Assembly: GCF_019186805.1 (NCBI RefSeq)
Contig: NZ_CP066783.1
Span: 3,299,501-3,363,500 of the forward strand
DNA from: Comamonas fluminis
Lineage (GTDB): Bacteria; Pseudomonadota; Gammaproteobacteria; Burkholderiales; Burkholderiaceae_C
Reading direction: 5' to 3'
Length of the DNA stretch: 64,000 bases
Of the stretch, positions 44,594 to 54,542 are shown piece after piece (positions within the stretch are counted from its first letter, which is position 1; each line of letters starts with the position of its first letter). The position numbers and the translations under genes are program-made. The notes beneath the pieces were generated by a model. It saw only the letters and a program-made list of their open reading frames with translations, had not been told where the DNA came from and searched no databases.

Positions 44594-45592
44594 TCAATCC
44601 CCAAAGCGCTCCCGGTACACCACCGGCGTAATGCCCATGCGGCGCACAAACAGGTGGCGCAGCGCCTGCTCTGACCCCAGCCCCACCTTGGCCGCCACGG
44701 TTTTCAGGGGCAGATTGCCCAGGTTCTCCAGCAGTTGCTTGGCACGTTCAAGCCTTGCGCTCTCTACAAAGGTGCTGGGGCTGCAGCCCGTCTCCTGCAG
44801 AAACACGCGGCGGAAGTTGCGTTCGCTCATCGCTGCTTTGCTGGCCAGCAGCGCCAGCGGCATGGGCTGATCCAGATGCTCCAGCACCCATTGCTGCGCG
44901 GCCTGCACTCCATCGTGCTGTGTGGCCTGCGCCGCCAGCGAGACGCTGAACTGCGATTGGCCACCGGGGCGCTTGAGGTACATGACCAGATCCCGCGCCA
45001 CCTCCAGCGCCAGCGCGTGGCCAAAGTCCTGCTCCACCACGGCCAGTGCCAGATCAATGCCCGCAGTCACTCCGGCTGAAGTCCAGTAACTGCCGTCGCG
45101 CACATAGATGGCATCGGCATCCACGGCAATGCGCGGAAAGCGCTGCGCCAGCAGGCCCGCCACGCTCCAGTGCGTGGCCGCACGCCGGTCGTTGAGCACG
45201 CCTGCGGCGGCCAGAAAAAAGCTGCCGCTGCACAGCGCAATCATGCGGCCCACCTGCGGGGCCACGCGGGCCACCCAGTCCACCAGTTCACCCGAGGCGG
45301 CCAGCACCTGCTCGATATGGCGTGAACCCACCAGCAGCACAGTGCAGCCCGTGCCATCAGCCTCGACCTGCGCCAGCGTGTGCGTGGCCTGCAGGCCCAT
45401 CAGCGTGTCTGACTGCACCAGCCCGGCCTTTGCTGCCACCACGCGCACGGCATAGCCATCGGGCAGGCCCTTCTGGCGCAGATGCACATTGGCATAGTCG
45501 AACACCGACATGGGGCCAATGGCCTCCAGCGCTTTAAAGCCGGGGTAAACAACCAGATCAACGCGATGGGCGCCAGCGTGGCGATGTTCCAT
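44594..45592 (-). CDS. GlxA family AraC-type regulator (DJ-1/PfpI domain plus HTH)
   Basis: 332 residues. The N-terminal two thirds is a DJ-1/PfpI-like amidotransferase fold (VDLVVYPGFKALEAIGP, and the nucleophile-elbow region RMIALCSGSFFLA with Cys near residue 145). The C-terminus is an AraC double helix-turn-helix (LALLASKAAMSERNFRRVF, then LGSEQALRHLFVRRMG). Such proteins sense small amines or other metabolites and activate transport and catabolic genes. It may control the permease-garK pair downstream on the same strand, though 423 bp separate them; this is inference. Confidence 0.9.
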   Translation of the reverse strand: MEHRHAGAHRVDLVVYPGFKALEAIGPMSVFDYANVHLRQKGLPDGYAVRVVAAKAGLVQSDTLMGLQATHTLAQVEADGTGCTVLLVGSRHIEQVLAASGELVDWVARVAPQVGRMIALCSGSFFLAAAGVLNDRRAATHWSVAGLLAQRFPRIAVDADAIYVRDGSYWTSAGVTAGIDLALAVVEQDFGHALALEVARDLVMYLKRPGGQSQFSVSLAAQATQHDGVQAAQQWVLEHLDQPMPLALLASKAAMSERNFRRVFLQETGCSPSTFVESARLERAKQLLENLGNLPLKTVAAKVGLGSEQALRHLFVRRMGITPVVYRERFGD

Positions 45593-45766
45593 ATCAAAAA
45601 TAAGAGCTAGAAACGCAGATAGATATTGCGCTACAGAGCATTTTTATTGAATGAGCTGCAGCAAACTGCAGCAACTATACGCAGGCCCGGCCATTCGCTG
45701 ACGCAGGCAGCCATGCAACCATCGCTACAGTTGGGGAATCCCGTTCTGCAACGCGAGTAAAGATTC

Positions 45767-46585
45767 ATGATTCCTGGCCCGCTATTTTCCTGGCCCCAGC
45801 TTGTGCTGCTGCTGTCTCCATTTCTGGCCCTGTTGCTGGGCCTGGGCCTGCTGACCTATGGCGCGATTTGGCGGTCCAGCAATCACCATCTGCCCAAAGC
45901 GCAACGCCAACGCTTTTGGCGCGCCAGCACCATCACGGTGGCGCTGCTGGTGGCGGCCGGTGGCATCTGGGGCTTGTTTTTGCTGTACAAGACCTATGAG
46001 TTCGACCGCAAATTCACACTGCAGACCCACTACCGCCAAAGCCGCGAGCAGTTTGTGCTGCCGCAGGATTTTCAATATGGCGAGTTGCTGATCCCCAAGG
46101 GCAGCCTGATCAACAGCTACAACGCTTTTGACAATGGCGAGCCCCAGCGCCCGCTGCGCATGAACCGACTGGATGCAGTGCGCTTTGCCCATCCCGTGCA
46201 GGTTGCGGGCGTGTGGGCCAGCGCGATGGAAGGGGATGAACTGGAACTGGACCGCGACCAGCGCATCAGCCCGGTGTTTCATTTCGACAGAAATGTGAAT
46301 GGCGACTATGGCGCCTGGGTACGTGACCCATCCCAGCCATACCTAGACTGCAAAAAAGGCCAGCTGGCGCGGTTCAACGTGCCGCTGATCGAATACGACA
46401 TCCAGGCTGAATTTGGCAAGCCCGAACCAGATGGCCCGGATGCCCGCTTCAAGCCCAGCCAGTGGGCGGTGGTGGAGTGCAACAATCACGGCCCCATCGA
46501 GGTCAAGCCCGCTTATACCGAGAAAGGCCCACCCGAGGCACAGGCCCAGGTCTGGGGGCCGCTGCTGCCTAACAAGGAAGACTGA
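45767..46585 (+). CDS. Membrane protein of unknown function with periplasmic domain
   Basis: 272 residues, family not recognised. Two membrane helices near the N-terminus (about 10-32 and 53-73) are separated by a short basic loop (RSSNHHLPKAQRQRFWR), which stays in the cytoplasm. The remaining 200 residues should then lie outside the membrane. They are polar, with several Asp/Glu-Pro stretches and motifs such as GELLIPKGSLIN. No ribosome site stands out. It stands alone between the GlxA-type regulator (divergent) and frmA, ahead of a 10-bp inverted repeat that may end its transcript. Confidence 0.7.
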   Translation: MIPGPLFSWPQLVLLLSPFLALLLGLGLLTYGAIWRSSNHHLPKAQRQRFWRASTITVALLVAAGGIWGLFLLYKTYEFDRKFTLQTHYRQSREQFVLPQDFQYGELLIPKGSLINSYNAFDNGEPQRPLRMNRLDAVRFAHPVQVAGVWASAMEGDELELDRDQRISPVFHFDRNVNGDYGAWVRDPSQPYLDCKKGQLARFNVPLIEYDIQAEFGKPEPDGPDARFKPSQWAVVECNNHGPIEVKPAYTEKGPPEAQAQVWGPLLPNKED

Positions 46586-46668
46586 AACCCAGCCTCGCAC
46601 CTTGATCTGCGGCCAACTGACCCGCCCCTGCGGCCATCACCATTCGAGGGCCGGGCCACATGCTCTAA

Positions 46669-47856
<1,188 letters not shown>

Positions 47857-47945
47857 CCCCCTGAGGCGCTCTGCGCCTTCCCCCTTTCTCGCTTCGCGGA
47901 AGGGGGACGACACCTTCGGTGCGGGACGGCCCTTCCTCGGTGTCT
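47857..47945. repeat. Intergenic palindromic repeat after frmA
   Basis: GGCGC-TCT-GCGCC and CCCCCTT-...-AAGGGGG hairpins follow one another right after the frmA stop, then CACCTTCGGTG. I recognise this pattern from intergenic regions of Comamonas, Delftia and Acidovorax relatives as a dispersed repeat; only one copy lies in this window. Confidence 0.55.
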
Positions 47946-48040
47946 CGTTGATCGAGCATGCCAGTTTTGAAGATTGCGCCCTAGGCTTTCAATTTCGGAG
48001 CCGCTCGCACGAACGGCAATTGGTTTTTTGAATATAAAAC

Positions 48041-48083
48041 AGCTGCAAGTCAACGATTTTCAATGACTTGCAGCTTCTTTTTT
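48041..48083 (+). terminator. Intrinsic terminator immediately before the fghA ribosome site
   Basis: AGCTGCAAGTCA (48041-48052) and TGACTTGCAGCT (48064-48075): perfect 12-bp stem, 11-nt loop, then TCTTTTTT. The fghA Shine-Dalgarno (AGGAG, 48084-48088) begins directly after the T-run. So transcripts from frmA should mostly stop here unless the hairpin is opened, or fghA uses a start very close by. Confidence 0.85.
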
Positions 48084-48096
48084 AGGAGCAACCATC

Positions 48097-48960
48097 ATGG
48101 AACTAAAAAACGCCCACGCCTGCTTTGGCGGCGCTCAGCGCTATTACGAACACCATAGCACCGAGATTGGCCTGGCCATGAAGTTCTCGGTCTACCTGCC
48201 ACCCAAGGCGGTGATGGGCGAGAAGGTGCCCGCCCTGCTGTATCTGGCGGGCCTGACCTGCACCGAAGAGACCTTCATGACCAAGGCCGGTGCCCAGCGT
48301 CTGGCCTCCGAACTCAACGTCGCATTGATCTGCCCGGACACCAGCCCACGCGGTGCGGGTCTGGCCGGTGAGTCGGACAGCTGGGACTTTGGCGTGGGCG
48401 CAGGTTTTTACCTGGACGCCACCACCAAGCCCTGGGCGCTGCACTGGCGCATGGAGAGCTACATCTTCAACGACTTGCTGCCGCTGATTGCAGCCAAGCT
48501 GCCGGTGGACATGGATCGTCTGGGCATCTTCGGCCACAGCATGGGCGGCCACGGCGCGCTGACGCTGGCGCTGCGCCACCCCGGCGTGTTCAAGTCGGTT
48601 TCGGCTTTTGCCCCGATTGCCAACCCCGTCAACTGCCCCTGGGGCCACAAGGCTTTCAGCGGCTATCTGGGCGAGGACAAGACCGAATGGGCCAAGCATG
48701 ACGCCAGCGAGCTGATGGGCCAGCTGTCTGCCGCACCCTACCCTGCCGGCATCCTCATCGACCAGGGTCTGGCCGACAAGTTCCTGATCGAAAAGCAGTT
48801 GCTGCCCGAAGCCTTTGAAGCTGCCTGTGCCAAGGTGGGCCAGCCGCTGACGCTACGCCGCCAGGCGGGCTATGACCACGGCTACTACTTCATTCAGACT
48901 TTTATCGACGACCACCTGCGCCACCACGCGCAGCAATTGCAGACCAGTTCTGCAAAATAA
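48097..48960 (+). CDS. fghA: S-formylglutathione hydrolase
   Basis: 287 residues of the esterase D family. It hydrolyses S-formylglutathione to formate and glutathione, the step after FrmA. The nucleophile serine is in FGHSMGGHGAL, with the acid in DQGLADKF and the histidine in DHGYYFIQTF. The family start (N-A-C-F-G-G-AQ.YYEH) is present, and the length is normal. AGGAG lies 8 nt before the ATG. It is in the same direction as frmA but behind a strong terminator hairpin. Confidence 0.96.
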   Translation: MELKNAHACFGGAQRYYEHHSTEIGLAMKFSVYLPPKAVMGEKVPALLYLAGLTCTEETFMTKAGAQRLASELNVALICPDTSPRGAGLAGESDSWDFGVGAGFYLDATTKPWALHWRMESYIFNDLLPLIAAKLPVDMDRLGIFGHSMGGHGALTLALRHPGVFKSVSAFAPIANPVNCPWGHKAFSGYLGEDKTEWAKHDASELMGQLSAAPYPAGILIDQGLADKFLIEKQLLPEAFEAACAKVGQPLTLRRQAGYDHGYYFIQTFIDDHLRHHAQQLQTSSAK

Positions 48961-49086
48961 CCAATTTCAGTGATTCCCAAAGCCTGCGCTGATTTCTAAG
49001 ATTCCCCCGTGGCTCCAGAAACGTACTGGGCCCCGAGGATAAATGCGCCCATTGAGCGCAACCCATCTTAGTGACTGAGGGAATCC

Positions 49087-50172
49087 ATGAAATCCAACTC
49101 TTACGCCCTGCTGGCATTGCTGGCCCTGGGCAGCACCAGCGCGGCCCTGGCGCAAAGCAGCGTCTCGCTGTATGGCCGCATTGATGTATCTGTCGAACAG
49201 CAAAAGTACGGCGGCGCCAAAACCACCGGCATGGCCAGCAATGGCTCGTTCATCGGCCTGCGAGCACAGGAAGACCTGGGTGGAGGTCTGAAGGCAGGCT
49301 TTGTGCTGGAGTCCAGCATCAACGCCGATAGCGGTAGCGGCTCCAACACATGGGGCGAGGACGATACGTTCAACTTCAAACGCCGCAGCGAAGTCAATCT
49401 GGCCGGCAACTGGGGCATGGTGCGCATGGGCACGTTCAAGCACGCATCGTACGAAGCCACGGCGCAAGCCATCAGCTGGCATAACGACAATGTGGGCTCC
49501 ACCGCAGACAGCTTCAGCAACGCCAACTCACACTCCAATGTGCTGGCCTATCGCACCCCCAGCCTGGCGGGCCTGAGCGCTGAGCTGCAATACCGCTTTG
49601 GCGAAAAAGCCGTCTGGTATGACGATATTCAATACCGTGATGGCGTTGACCTGGGTGTGCGCTACGAACGTGGCCCCTGGGGTGCAGGCTTTGGCTATGC
49701 ACAGAGCACACTCAAAGGTGATGTGCACGGCGACAAGCTCAAGGACAAGGACTATTCGCTGCGCGCCAGCTATGACACCGGCACCTGGGCGCTGGGTGCC
49801 TACTACCAGCGCAGTGAAAGACGTGATCTCTGGCCCGGGCTGGAACAGTCCCACGCCCACAGCAACACGCTGCGTATCGCCGGTAAGTATGTCCTGGGTG
49901 CCTCCGAATTCCACGCCAGCATCGGCCGCAAAAATTTCTCTTTTTCTTCAGAAAGTCTGAACCCGAGCCAGCCTGGATCAATGCGTGAAAAGTCCAGCAT
50001 GAACCAGTGGCTGCTGGCCTACCACTACAACCTGAGCCGCCGCACCAAGGTCTATGCCTTCTACGGCCATCAGGATGACGTACCCGTCACGCAAAGCTTT
50101 TCCAGCCTCTGGCAAGCTGGCATCAACGGCAACTTCCGCAGCATGGGCGTAGGCATGCGTCACCAGTTCTGA
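49087..50172 (+). CDS. Outer-membrane general porin (Omp32/porin_4 family)
   Basis: 361 residues. A Sec signal peptide ending ALAQS (about residue 22) is followed by the porin start SVSLYGRIDVSVE. Alternating amphipathic strands run through the protein, with the loop-3 and barrel pattern of 16-stranded trimeric porins (FIGLRAQEDLGGGLKAGF). It ends with ...GVGMRHQF, the terminal aromatic residue needed for outer-membrane insertion. It lets small anions or other solutes diffuse in. It is a single gene with its own terminator and may supply the catabolic operon that follows. Confidence 0.94.
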   Translation: MKSNSYALLALLALGSTSAALAQSSVSLYGRIDVSVEQQKYGGAKTTGMASNGSFIGLRAQEDLGGGLKAGFVLESSINADSGSGSNTWGEDDTFNFKRRSEVNLAGNWGMVRMGTFKHASYEATAQAISWHNDNVGSTADSFSNANSHSNVLAYRTPSLAGLSAELQYRFGEKAVWYDDIQYRDGVDLGVRYERGPWGAGFGYAQSTLKGDVHGDKLKDKDYSLRASYDTGTWALGAYYQRSERRDLWPGLEQSHAHSNTLRIAGKYVLGASEFHASIGRKNFSFSSESLNPSQPGSMREKSSMNQWLLAYHYNLSRRTKVYAFYGHQDDVPVTQSFSSLWQAGINGNFRSMGVGMRHQF

Positions 50173-50201
50173 CGCGCCGCCCACATTCCACAAACACCAA
50201 G

Positions 50202-50230
50202 AGGAAACCGCCGAAAGGCGGTTTCCTTTT
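50202..50230 (+). terminator. Intrinsic terminator of the porin gene
   Basis: AGGAAACCGCC (50202-50212), GAAA tetraloop, GGCGGTTTCCT (50217-50227), then TTTTT. Perfect 11-bp stem. Confidence 0.93.
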
Positions 50231-50374
50231 TTCTATCCAGCCATGTGCAGAAGCCCTCAGTGCACCGGCTGTTCATCGGTTTGCGCTTTCAAACACTCTT
50301 CAAAAAGAGCATTGAGGCATCCGTGCCTGCCTCGCAGCAAACCTTGTTGCTCACACACGGCTTTCTTCCCCATA

Positions 50375-50392
50375 AGGGCAATCGTTTTCCCT
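50375..50392. promoter_or_regulatory. LacI-type operator 1 (AGGGCAATCGTTTTCCCT)
   Basis: Eighteen bases centred on CG (50383-50384), with outer AGGG/CCCT symmetry: the format of LacI-family sites. It shares GGCAATCGTTT with operator 2 closer to the gene. The 360-base gap 50173-50532 holds the porin terminator, these two operators and the presumed promoter. Confidence 0.65.
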
Positions 50393-50473
50393 AAATTTAT
50401 AAGGAAAGCACACACATTGATTCAAATCAGTGAGTTCATCATCTTTTCAAAGCTGTTTCTTTGGCATAAATTG

Positions 50474-50491
50474 AAGGCAATCGTTTGCCTT
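50474..50491. promoter_or_regulatory. LacI-type operator 2 (AAGGCAATCGTTTGCCTT)
   Basis: Sixteen of 18 positions are symmetric about a central CG (50482-50483). It lies 42 bp before the dioxygenase ATG. Its centre is 99 bp from that of operator 1, suitable for looping by a LacI-type tetramer or dimer pair. The convergent lacI-type gene at the end of the operon is the probable owner. Confidence 0.72.
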
Positions 50492-50532
50492 AATCAATTT
50501 ATTCATCGGCACAAATCAGCAAGGAGACCGCG

Positions 50533-51414
50533 ATGTGTGAGCATGTTTTCCCCTCTACCAGCCCTGAGGCGCTGCTGGCCGCAGTGCTGAAGTCCAACGC
50601 CAACACCGGCAATCCGCGACTGAAGGAAATTCTGGAGATCGGCATCCGCCACCTGCATGCGTTTGCACTGGAGGCCGACCTTGCCCCCGCCGAGCTGGAA
50701 GTGGGCTTGGACTTTCTGGTCGCCATCGGCCAAGCCAGCGGCCCCAAAAAGCATGAAGGCATCTTGCTGGCCGACATCCTGGGGCTGGCCACGCTGGTTC
50801 AGCTCAACGACGCCCGCCACGCGCTGGAAGCTGGCGGCACCGAGCCTGCACTGATCGGCCCGTTCTGGCGTGCCAACCAGCCAGAGCGCAAAAACGGCGA
50901 GCGCATTTCCACTGACGACACACCCGGCCCGCGCCTGACGGTCACCGGGCAAGTGTTGTCGCTGGATGGCACGCCACTAGCCGGTGCCCGCGTGGAAACC
51001 TGGCAGGCATCGCCCAAAGGGCTGTATGAAAACCAGGACGAGTCCCAGCCCCGCATGAATCTGCGTGGTCGCTTTGTGACCGATGAGAACGGGAGCTTCT
51101 CGTTCGAAAGCGTGCGCCCCGCAGGCTACCCGGTTCCAGTGGACGGCCCCTGTGGCGAGCTGCTGGCCGCCCAGAACCGCCACACCATGCGCCCCGCCCA
51201 TCTGCACTTTCTGGTGGTGGCCCCCGGCCACAAGGTGCTGGCCACGCAGTTCTTTGATGTGGATGACCCCCATGCCCAGGATGACGTGGTGTTCGGTGCC
51301 GTGGGCTCGCTGCTGCGCCAGTTTGAGTCTGATGGCGCAAGCGGTTTCAAGCTGGATGTGAAGCTGCGCATGGAGCCGGGCGAGACCCGTGTGCCCAAGT
51401 GCCCCATTCCCTAA
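50533..51414 (+). CDS. Intradiol ring-cleavage dioxygenase (hydroxyquinol 1,2-dioxygenase-like)
   Basis: 293 residues. It has the N-terminal helical dimerisation domain (about 1-110) and the beta-sandwich catalytic domain of catechol/hydroxyquinol dioxygenases. The four Fe(III) ligands are visible: Tyr165 (GLYENQ), Tyr199 (AGYPVP), His223 and His225 (PAHLHF). It cleaves a catechol-type ring between the hydroxyls to a muconate. The WQASPKGLY and GPCGELL contexts favour the hydroxyquinol branch, but the substrate is not settled. AAGGAG lies 6 nt before the ATG. First gene of the operon, behind two LacI-type operators. Confidence 0.9.
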   Translation: MCEHVFPSTSPEALLAAVLKSNANTGNPRLKEILEIGIRHLHAFALEADLAPAELEVGLDFLVAIGQASGPKKHEGILLADILGLATLVQLNDARHALEAGGTEPALIGPFWRANQPERKNGERISTDDTPGPRLTVTGQVLSLDGTPLAGARVETWQASPKGLYENQDESQPRMNLRGRFVTDENGSFSFESVRPAGYPVPVDGPCGELLAAQNRHTMRPAHLHFLVVAPGHKVLATQFFDVDDPHAQDDVVFGAVGSLLRQFESDGASGFKLDVKLRMEPGETRVPKCPIP

Positions 51415-51433
51415 GCCGCCGCAGGAGCACGCC

Positions 51434-52198
51434 ATGAGCCACACTTTCTCTCCTCTCGATCGTCTGGACGGCCAGACGGTCGTCATCACCGGCGGCACCG
51501 GGGCCATCGCTGGCGCAGCCGCCATGCGTCTGGCACATCTGGGCGCACGCATCGTGCTGCTGCATCGCGGCGGCCCGGAAAAATCTGCAGCGCTGCTGCA
51601 GTCTCTGCCCGGCACGGGCCACGGCGCAGTGTCTGCCTCGGTCACCCACAGCCATGAACTGAGTGCCGCTGCCCAGCAAGTGCAGCAGGCGTTTGGCGGC
51701 GCGCAGATTCTCATCAACTGCGCAGGCCACACCCAGCCCGTTCCAGCCAGCGACCTGGAAGGCCTGACCGACGCGCTGATCGACGAAATGTTCGCCAGCA
51801 ACTGGCGCGGCACGTTTGCAGCCATTCGAGCCTTTGCACCGCAGCTGGCCGCCAGGGGCGATGGCTTGATCGTCAATATTTCTTCCATCGCGGGCAGCAC
51901 GGGGCTGGGCAGCAATCTGGCTTATGCCTCATCCAAGGCAGGCATTGACGCACTGACCAAAGGACTGGCCAAGACGCTGGCCCCCAAGGTGCGCGTGCTG
52001 GCCGTCTCCCCCGGCGTGGTGGACAGCGGCTTTGTCTCTGGTCGCGATGCCAGCTTCAACACCAAGGTCGGCGCAACCATTCCGCTGCAGCGCGTGGGCA
52101 CGGCCGACGACGTGGCGGCCGCCATCGCCGCCTGCTGCACCAGTCTGCGCTATGCCACCGGCAGCATTTTTGTGGCCGACGGTGGCCGCCACCTCTGA
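51434..52198 (+). CDS. Short-chain dehydrogenase/reductase
   Basis: 254 residues from ATG 51434 (MSHTFSPLDRLDGQ), GGAG 7 nt upstream. Classical SDR: cofactor motif TGGTGAIAG (about 20-28), NCAG (about 96-99), catalytic Ser in NISSIAGS, then YASSK (Tyr/Lys near residue 170). Ends SIFVADGGRHL, the standard SDR tail. It would oxidise or reduce an alcohol/keto intermediate in the operon's pathway; substrate unknown. The gap to the dioxygenase gene is 19 nt. Confidence 0.9.
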   Translation: MSHTFSPLDRLDGQTVVITGGTGAIAGAAAMRLAHLGARIVLLHRGGPEKSAALLQSLPGTGHGAVSASVTHSHELSAAAQQVQQAFGGAQILINCAGHTQPVPASDLEGLTDALIDEMFASNWRGTFAAIRAFAPQLAARGDGLIVNISSIAGSTGLGSNLAYASSKAGIDALTKGLAKTLAPKVRVLAVSPGVVDSGFVSGRDASFNTKVGATIPLQRVGTADDVAAAIAACCTSLRYATGSIFVADGGRHL

Positions 52199-52218
52199 CT
52201 TTGCCCAGGAGATTCACC

Positions 52219-53112
52219 ATGAGCCAGCCCACCATCCTGACCTGTGCCGTCACCGGCAACCTCACTACGCCCGAGCAAACGGCCTATCTGCCCGTCACCC
52301 CCGAGCAGATCTCCATCGCCTGCATCGAAGCCCATGACGCCGGAGCTGCCGCCGTGCACATCCATGTGCGCGACCCCAAAACCGGCAAGCCCTCCATGGA
52401 TGTGGACCTCTATGCCCAGGTGGTGGAAACACTGCGCAAGGAACGCCCGGAACTCATCATCAACCTGACCACCGGCCCCGGCGGGCGCTATGTACCCAGC
52501 GCCGATGACCCCAAGGTGTTTGCCGCAGGCACATCGCTGCTGCCGCCCGAAGCCCGTGTCGATCACATTGCCGCGCTGCGCCCCGATATCTGCTCGCTGG
52601 ACCTGAACACCATGAACTCTGGCGAGCAGGTGGTGATGAACACCCCCGCCAATGTGCGCCGCATGGCGAAGGTGATTCGCGAGGCAGGCGTAGTGCCCGA
52701 GCTGGAATGCTTTGACACCGGTGACCTGGTGCTGGCCCAGCAGCTGATTGCCGACGAGTACCTGCAAGGCCCGGGCATCTACAGCTTTGTGATGGGCGTG
52801 CGCTACTCGCTGCCCTTTAACACCCAGGCCATGCAGATGGCGCTGTCGCTGATTCCGCACAAAGCCGAGTGGACAGCCTTTGCCGTGGGCCGCCATGCGT
52901 TTCAAGCGGTGGCCCAGGCCTATCTGCTGGGCGGCAATGTGCGCATCGGTCTGGAAGACACGATTTATCTGGACCGTGGCCAGCTGGCCAGAAGCAATGC
53001 AGAGCTGGTGACCAAGGCCCGCCGCATTGTGCAGGACCTGGGCGGCACGCTGGCCACCAGTGCCCAGGCTCGCCAGCGCTGGGGTCTGCGCGCCAGCAAC
53101 CAGAAGGCCTGA
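52219..53112 (+). CDS. BKACE family beta-keto acid cleavage enzyme (DUF849)
   Basis: 297 residues from ATG 52219 (MSQPTILTCAVTGNLT), with AGGAG 7 nt upstream. BKACE enzymes condense a beta-keto acid with acetyl-CoA to give an acyl-CoA and acetoacetate, using zinc. The metal-binding block is AAVHIHVRDPKTG (near residue 45). TTGPGG, ELECFDTGDL and VRIGLEDT are also family features. Presence with a ring-cleavage dioxygenase suggests the pathway generates a beta-keto acid. The exact substrate cannot be deduced. Confidence 0.92.
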   Translation: MSQPTILTCAVTGNLTTPEQTAYLPVTPEQISIACIEAHDAGAAAVHIHVRDPKTGKPSMDVDLYAQVVETLRKERPELIINLTTGPGGRYVPSADDPKVFAAGTSLLPPEARVDHIAALRPDICSLDLNTMNSGEQVVMNTPANVRRMAKVIREAGVVPELECFDTGDLVLAQQLIADEYLQGPGIYSFVMGVRYSLPFNTQAMQMALSLIPHKAEWTAFAVGRHAFQAVAQAYLLGGNVRIGLEDTIYLDRGQLARSNAELVTKARRIVQDLGGTLATSAQARQRWGLRASNQKA

Positions 53113-53157
53113 TTTTCATCTCTCTCCCCTATCCATCCTCCTCAACGAAAGCCCACC

Positions 53158-54144
53158 ATGACTGTTGCCCAATCTCTGCGCCTGAGCGCCAAGGCCGCCA
53201 CCGCCGCCGACATCGCCCCCGCCATCGTCAATCAGACCCAGCCTGCTGCCACCGCCACGGAAGCGGTCATTGAAATTTATGCCGCTGCCGTCAACCCCAG
53301 CGATGTGAAAGCTGCACTGGGCTCCATGCCCCAGGCCGTGTGGCCACGTACCCCCGGCCGCGACTTTGCGGGCCGCGTGATTGCAGGGCCTGAGGACTGG
53401 GTAGGCCAGGATGTCTGGGGCACGGGTGGCGACCTGGGCGTGACACGCGACGGTACCCACGCCCGCTATCTGGTGCTACCTGTCAGTGCTCTGAGCCGCA
53501 AACCCAAAAGTGTTTCTGTGGCAGCCGCTGCCACTGTGGGCGTGCCCTTTATCACCGCCAATGAAGGCCTGCGCCGTGCTGGTCTGAAAGGTGAGGGGCA
53601 GACACTGATCGTCTTTGGCTCCAATGGCAAAGTGGGCCAGGCCGCAGTGCAACTGGCCACTCGCGCGGGTGCCCAGGTCATTGGCGTGGAGCGCGGCTCC
53701 AGCCAGTACCGTGGCCATGCATCGTCCGCCGTGACCGCGTTTGACGCCCAGGACCCCGATCTGGTGCAAAAGCTGCTGGATGCAACCGGTGGGCGCGGTG
53801 CCGATATCGCCTACAACACCGTGGGATCGCCTTACTTTGAGACTGCGCTGGCCACCCTGGCCATCGGCGGCACGCAGATCCTTATCTCGACCATCGAGCG
53901 CAATGTCTCCTTCGACATTCTGGCTTTCTATCGCCGCAATCTGCAGATGCTGGGCGTGGACAGTCTCAAGCTCTCCGTTACCCAATGCGCCCAGGTGCTC
54001 AACCAGTTGCTGCCGGGGTTTGACGATGGCTCGCTCAAGGCTTTTGAGGTGGACGAGTCTTCGCTGATTCCGCTCAGCGGCGCCGCCGACGCTTACCGCA
54101 AAGTGCTCAGCGGCTCCATGGACCGCGTGGTTCTGGCCCCCTGA
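53158..54144 (+). CDS. MDR-type zinc-independent oxidoreductase
   Basis: 328 residues. GroES-like N-terminus (AAAVNPSDVKAALGSMPQ, then TPGRDFAGRV) and the nucleotide motif FGSNGKVGQAAVQLA (near residue 160). The zinc ligands of alcohol dehydrogenases are absent, so it belongs with quinone or enoyl reductases. It would reduce an unsaturated intermediate such as maleylacetate-like compounds, but this is only a guess from context. It is 45 nt after the BKACE gene. Confidence 0.87.
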   Translation: MTVAQSLRLSAKAATAADIAPAIVNQTQPAATATEAVIEIYAAAVNPSDVKAALGSMPQAVWPRTPGRDFAGRVIAGPEDWVGQDVWGTGGDLGVTRDGTHARYLVLPVSALSRKPKSVSVAAAATVGVPFITANEGLRRAGLKGEGQTLIVFGSNGKVGQAAVQLATRAGAQVIGVERGSSQYRGHASSAVTAFDAQDPDLVQKLLDATGGRGADIAYNTVGSPYFETALATLAIGGTQILISTIERNVSFDILAFYRRNLQMLGVDSLKLSVTQCAQVLNQLLPGFDDGSLKAFEVDESSLIPLSGAADAYRKVLSGSMDRVVLAP

Positions 54145-54164
54145 TTACCCCCCAGGAGCACGCC

Positions 54165-54542
54165 ATGCATGTCGTTCCCATTACCGAGGCTCCCGCCTAT
54201 GAAGCACCTGGCCATATGCAGATGGCCATGCAACGACTGCAGGGCATGGAGGCAGGGCCTTCCGGCAGCGTCTGGATTGGCTGTTCCCTGCTGGAGCCTG
54301 GCGGCGGCACCACGCTGGCTGGCTCAGACCTTGAAAAGTTCTACATCTGCCTGGAAGGCGTGGTGCAAGTCACTGCGGTTGCTGACGGTCACCGTCAGGA
54401 AACGCATCTGCACCCGCTGGACAGTTGCCGCATCGCCCCCGGAGAAGCACGTCAGTTGTTCAATCCCGGCACCACCGCAGCGCGCCTGCTGCTGGTGATG
54501 CCACAGAGGACCTCAACACCCCCACAGGAGACAAGTCCATGA
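54165..54542 (+). CDS. Small cupin-domain protein
   Basis: 125 residues with one cupin fold: GGGTTLAGSDLEKFYICLEG (motif 1 region, with Glu but few His), and the second motif HPLDSCRIAPGEARQLFNPG. Metal-ligand histidines are poorly conserved in motif 1, so catalysis is doubtful and a binding or accessory role is possible. GGAG lies 7 nt upstream of the ATG. The stop overlaps the start of the receptor gene by 4 bases. Confidence 0.82.
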   Translation: MHVVPITEAPAYEAPGHMQMAMQRLQGMEAGPSGSVWIGCSLLEPGGGTTLAGSDLEKFYICLEGVVQVTAVADGHRQETHLHPLDSCRIAPGEARQLFNPGTTAARLLLVMPQRTSTPPQETSP

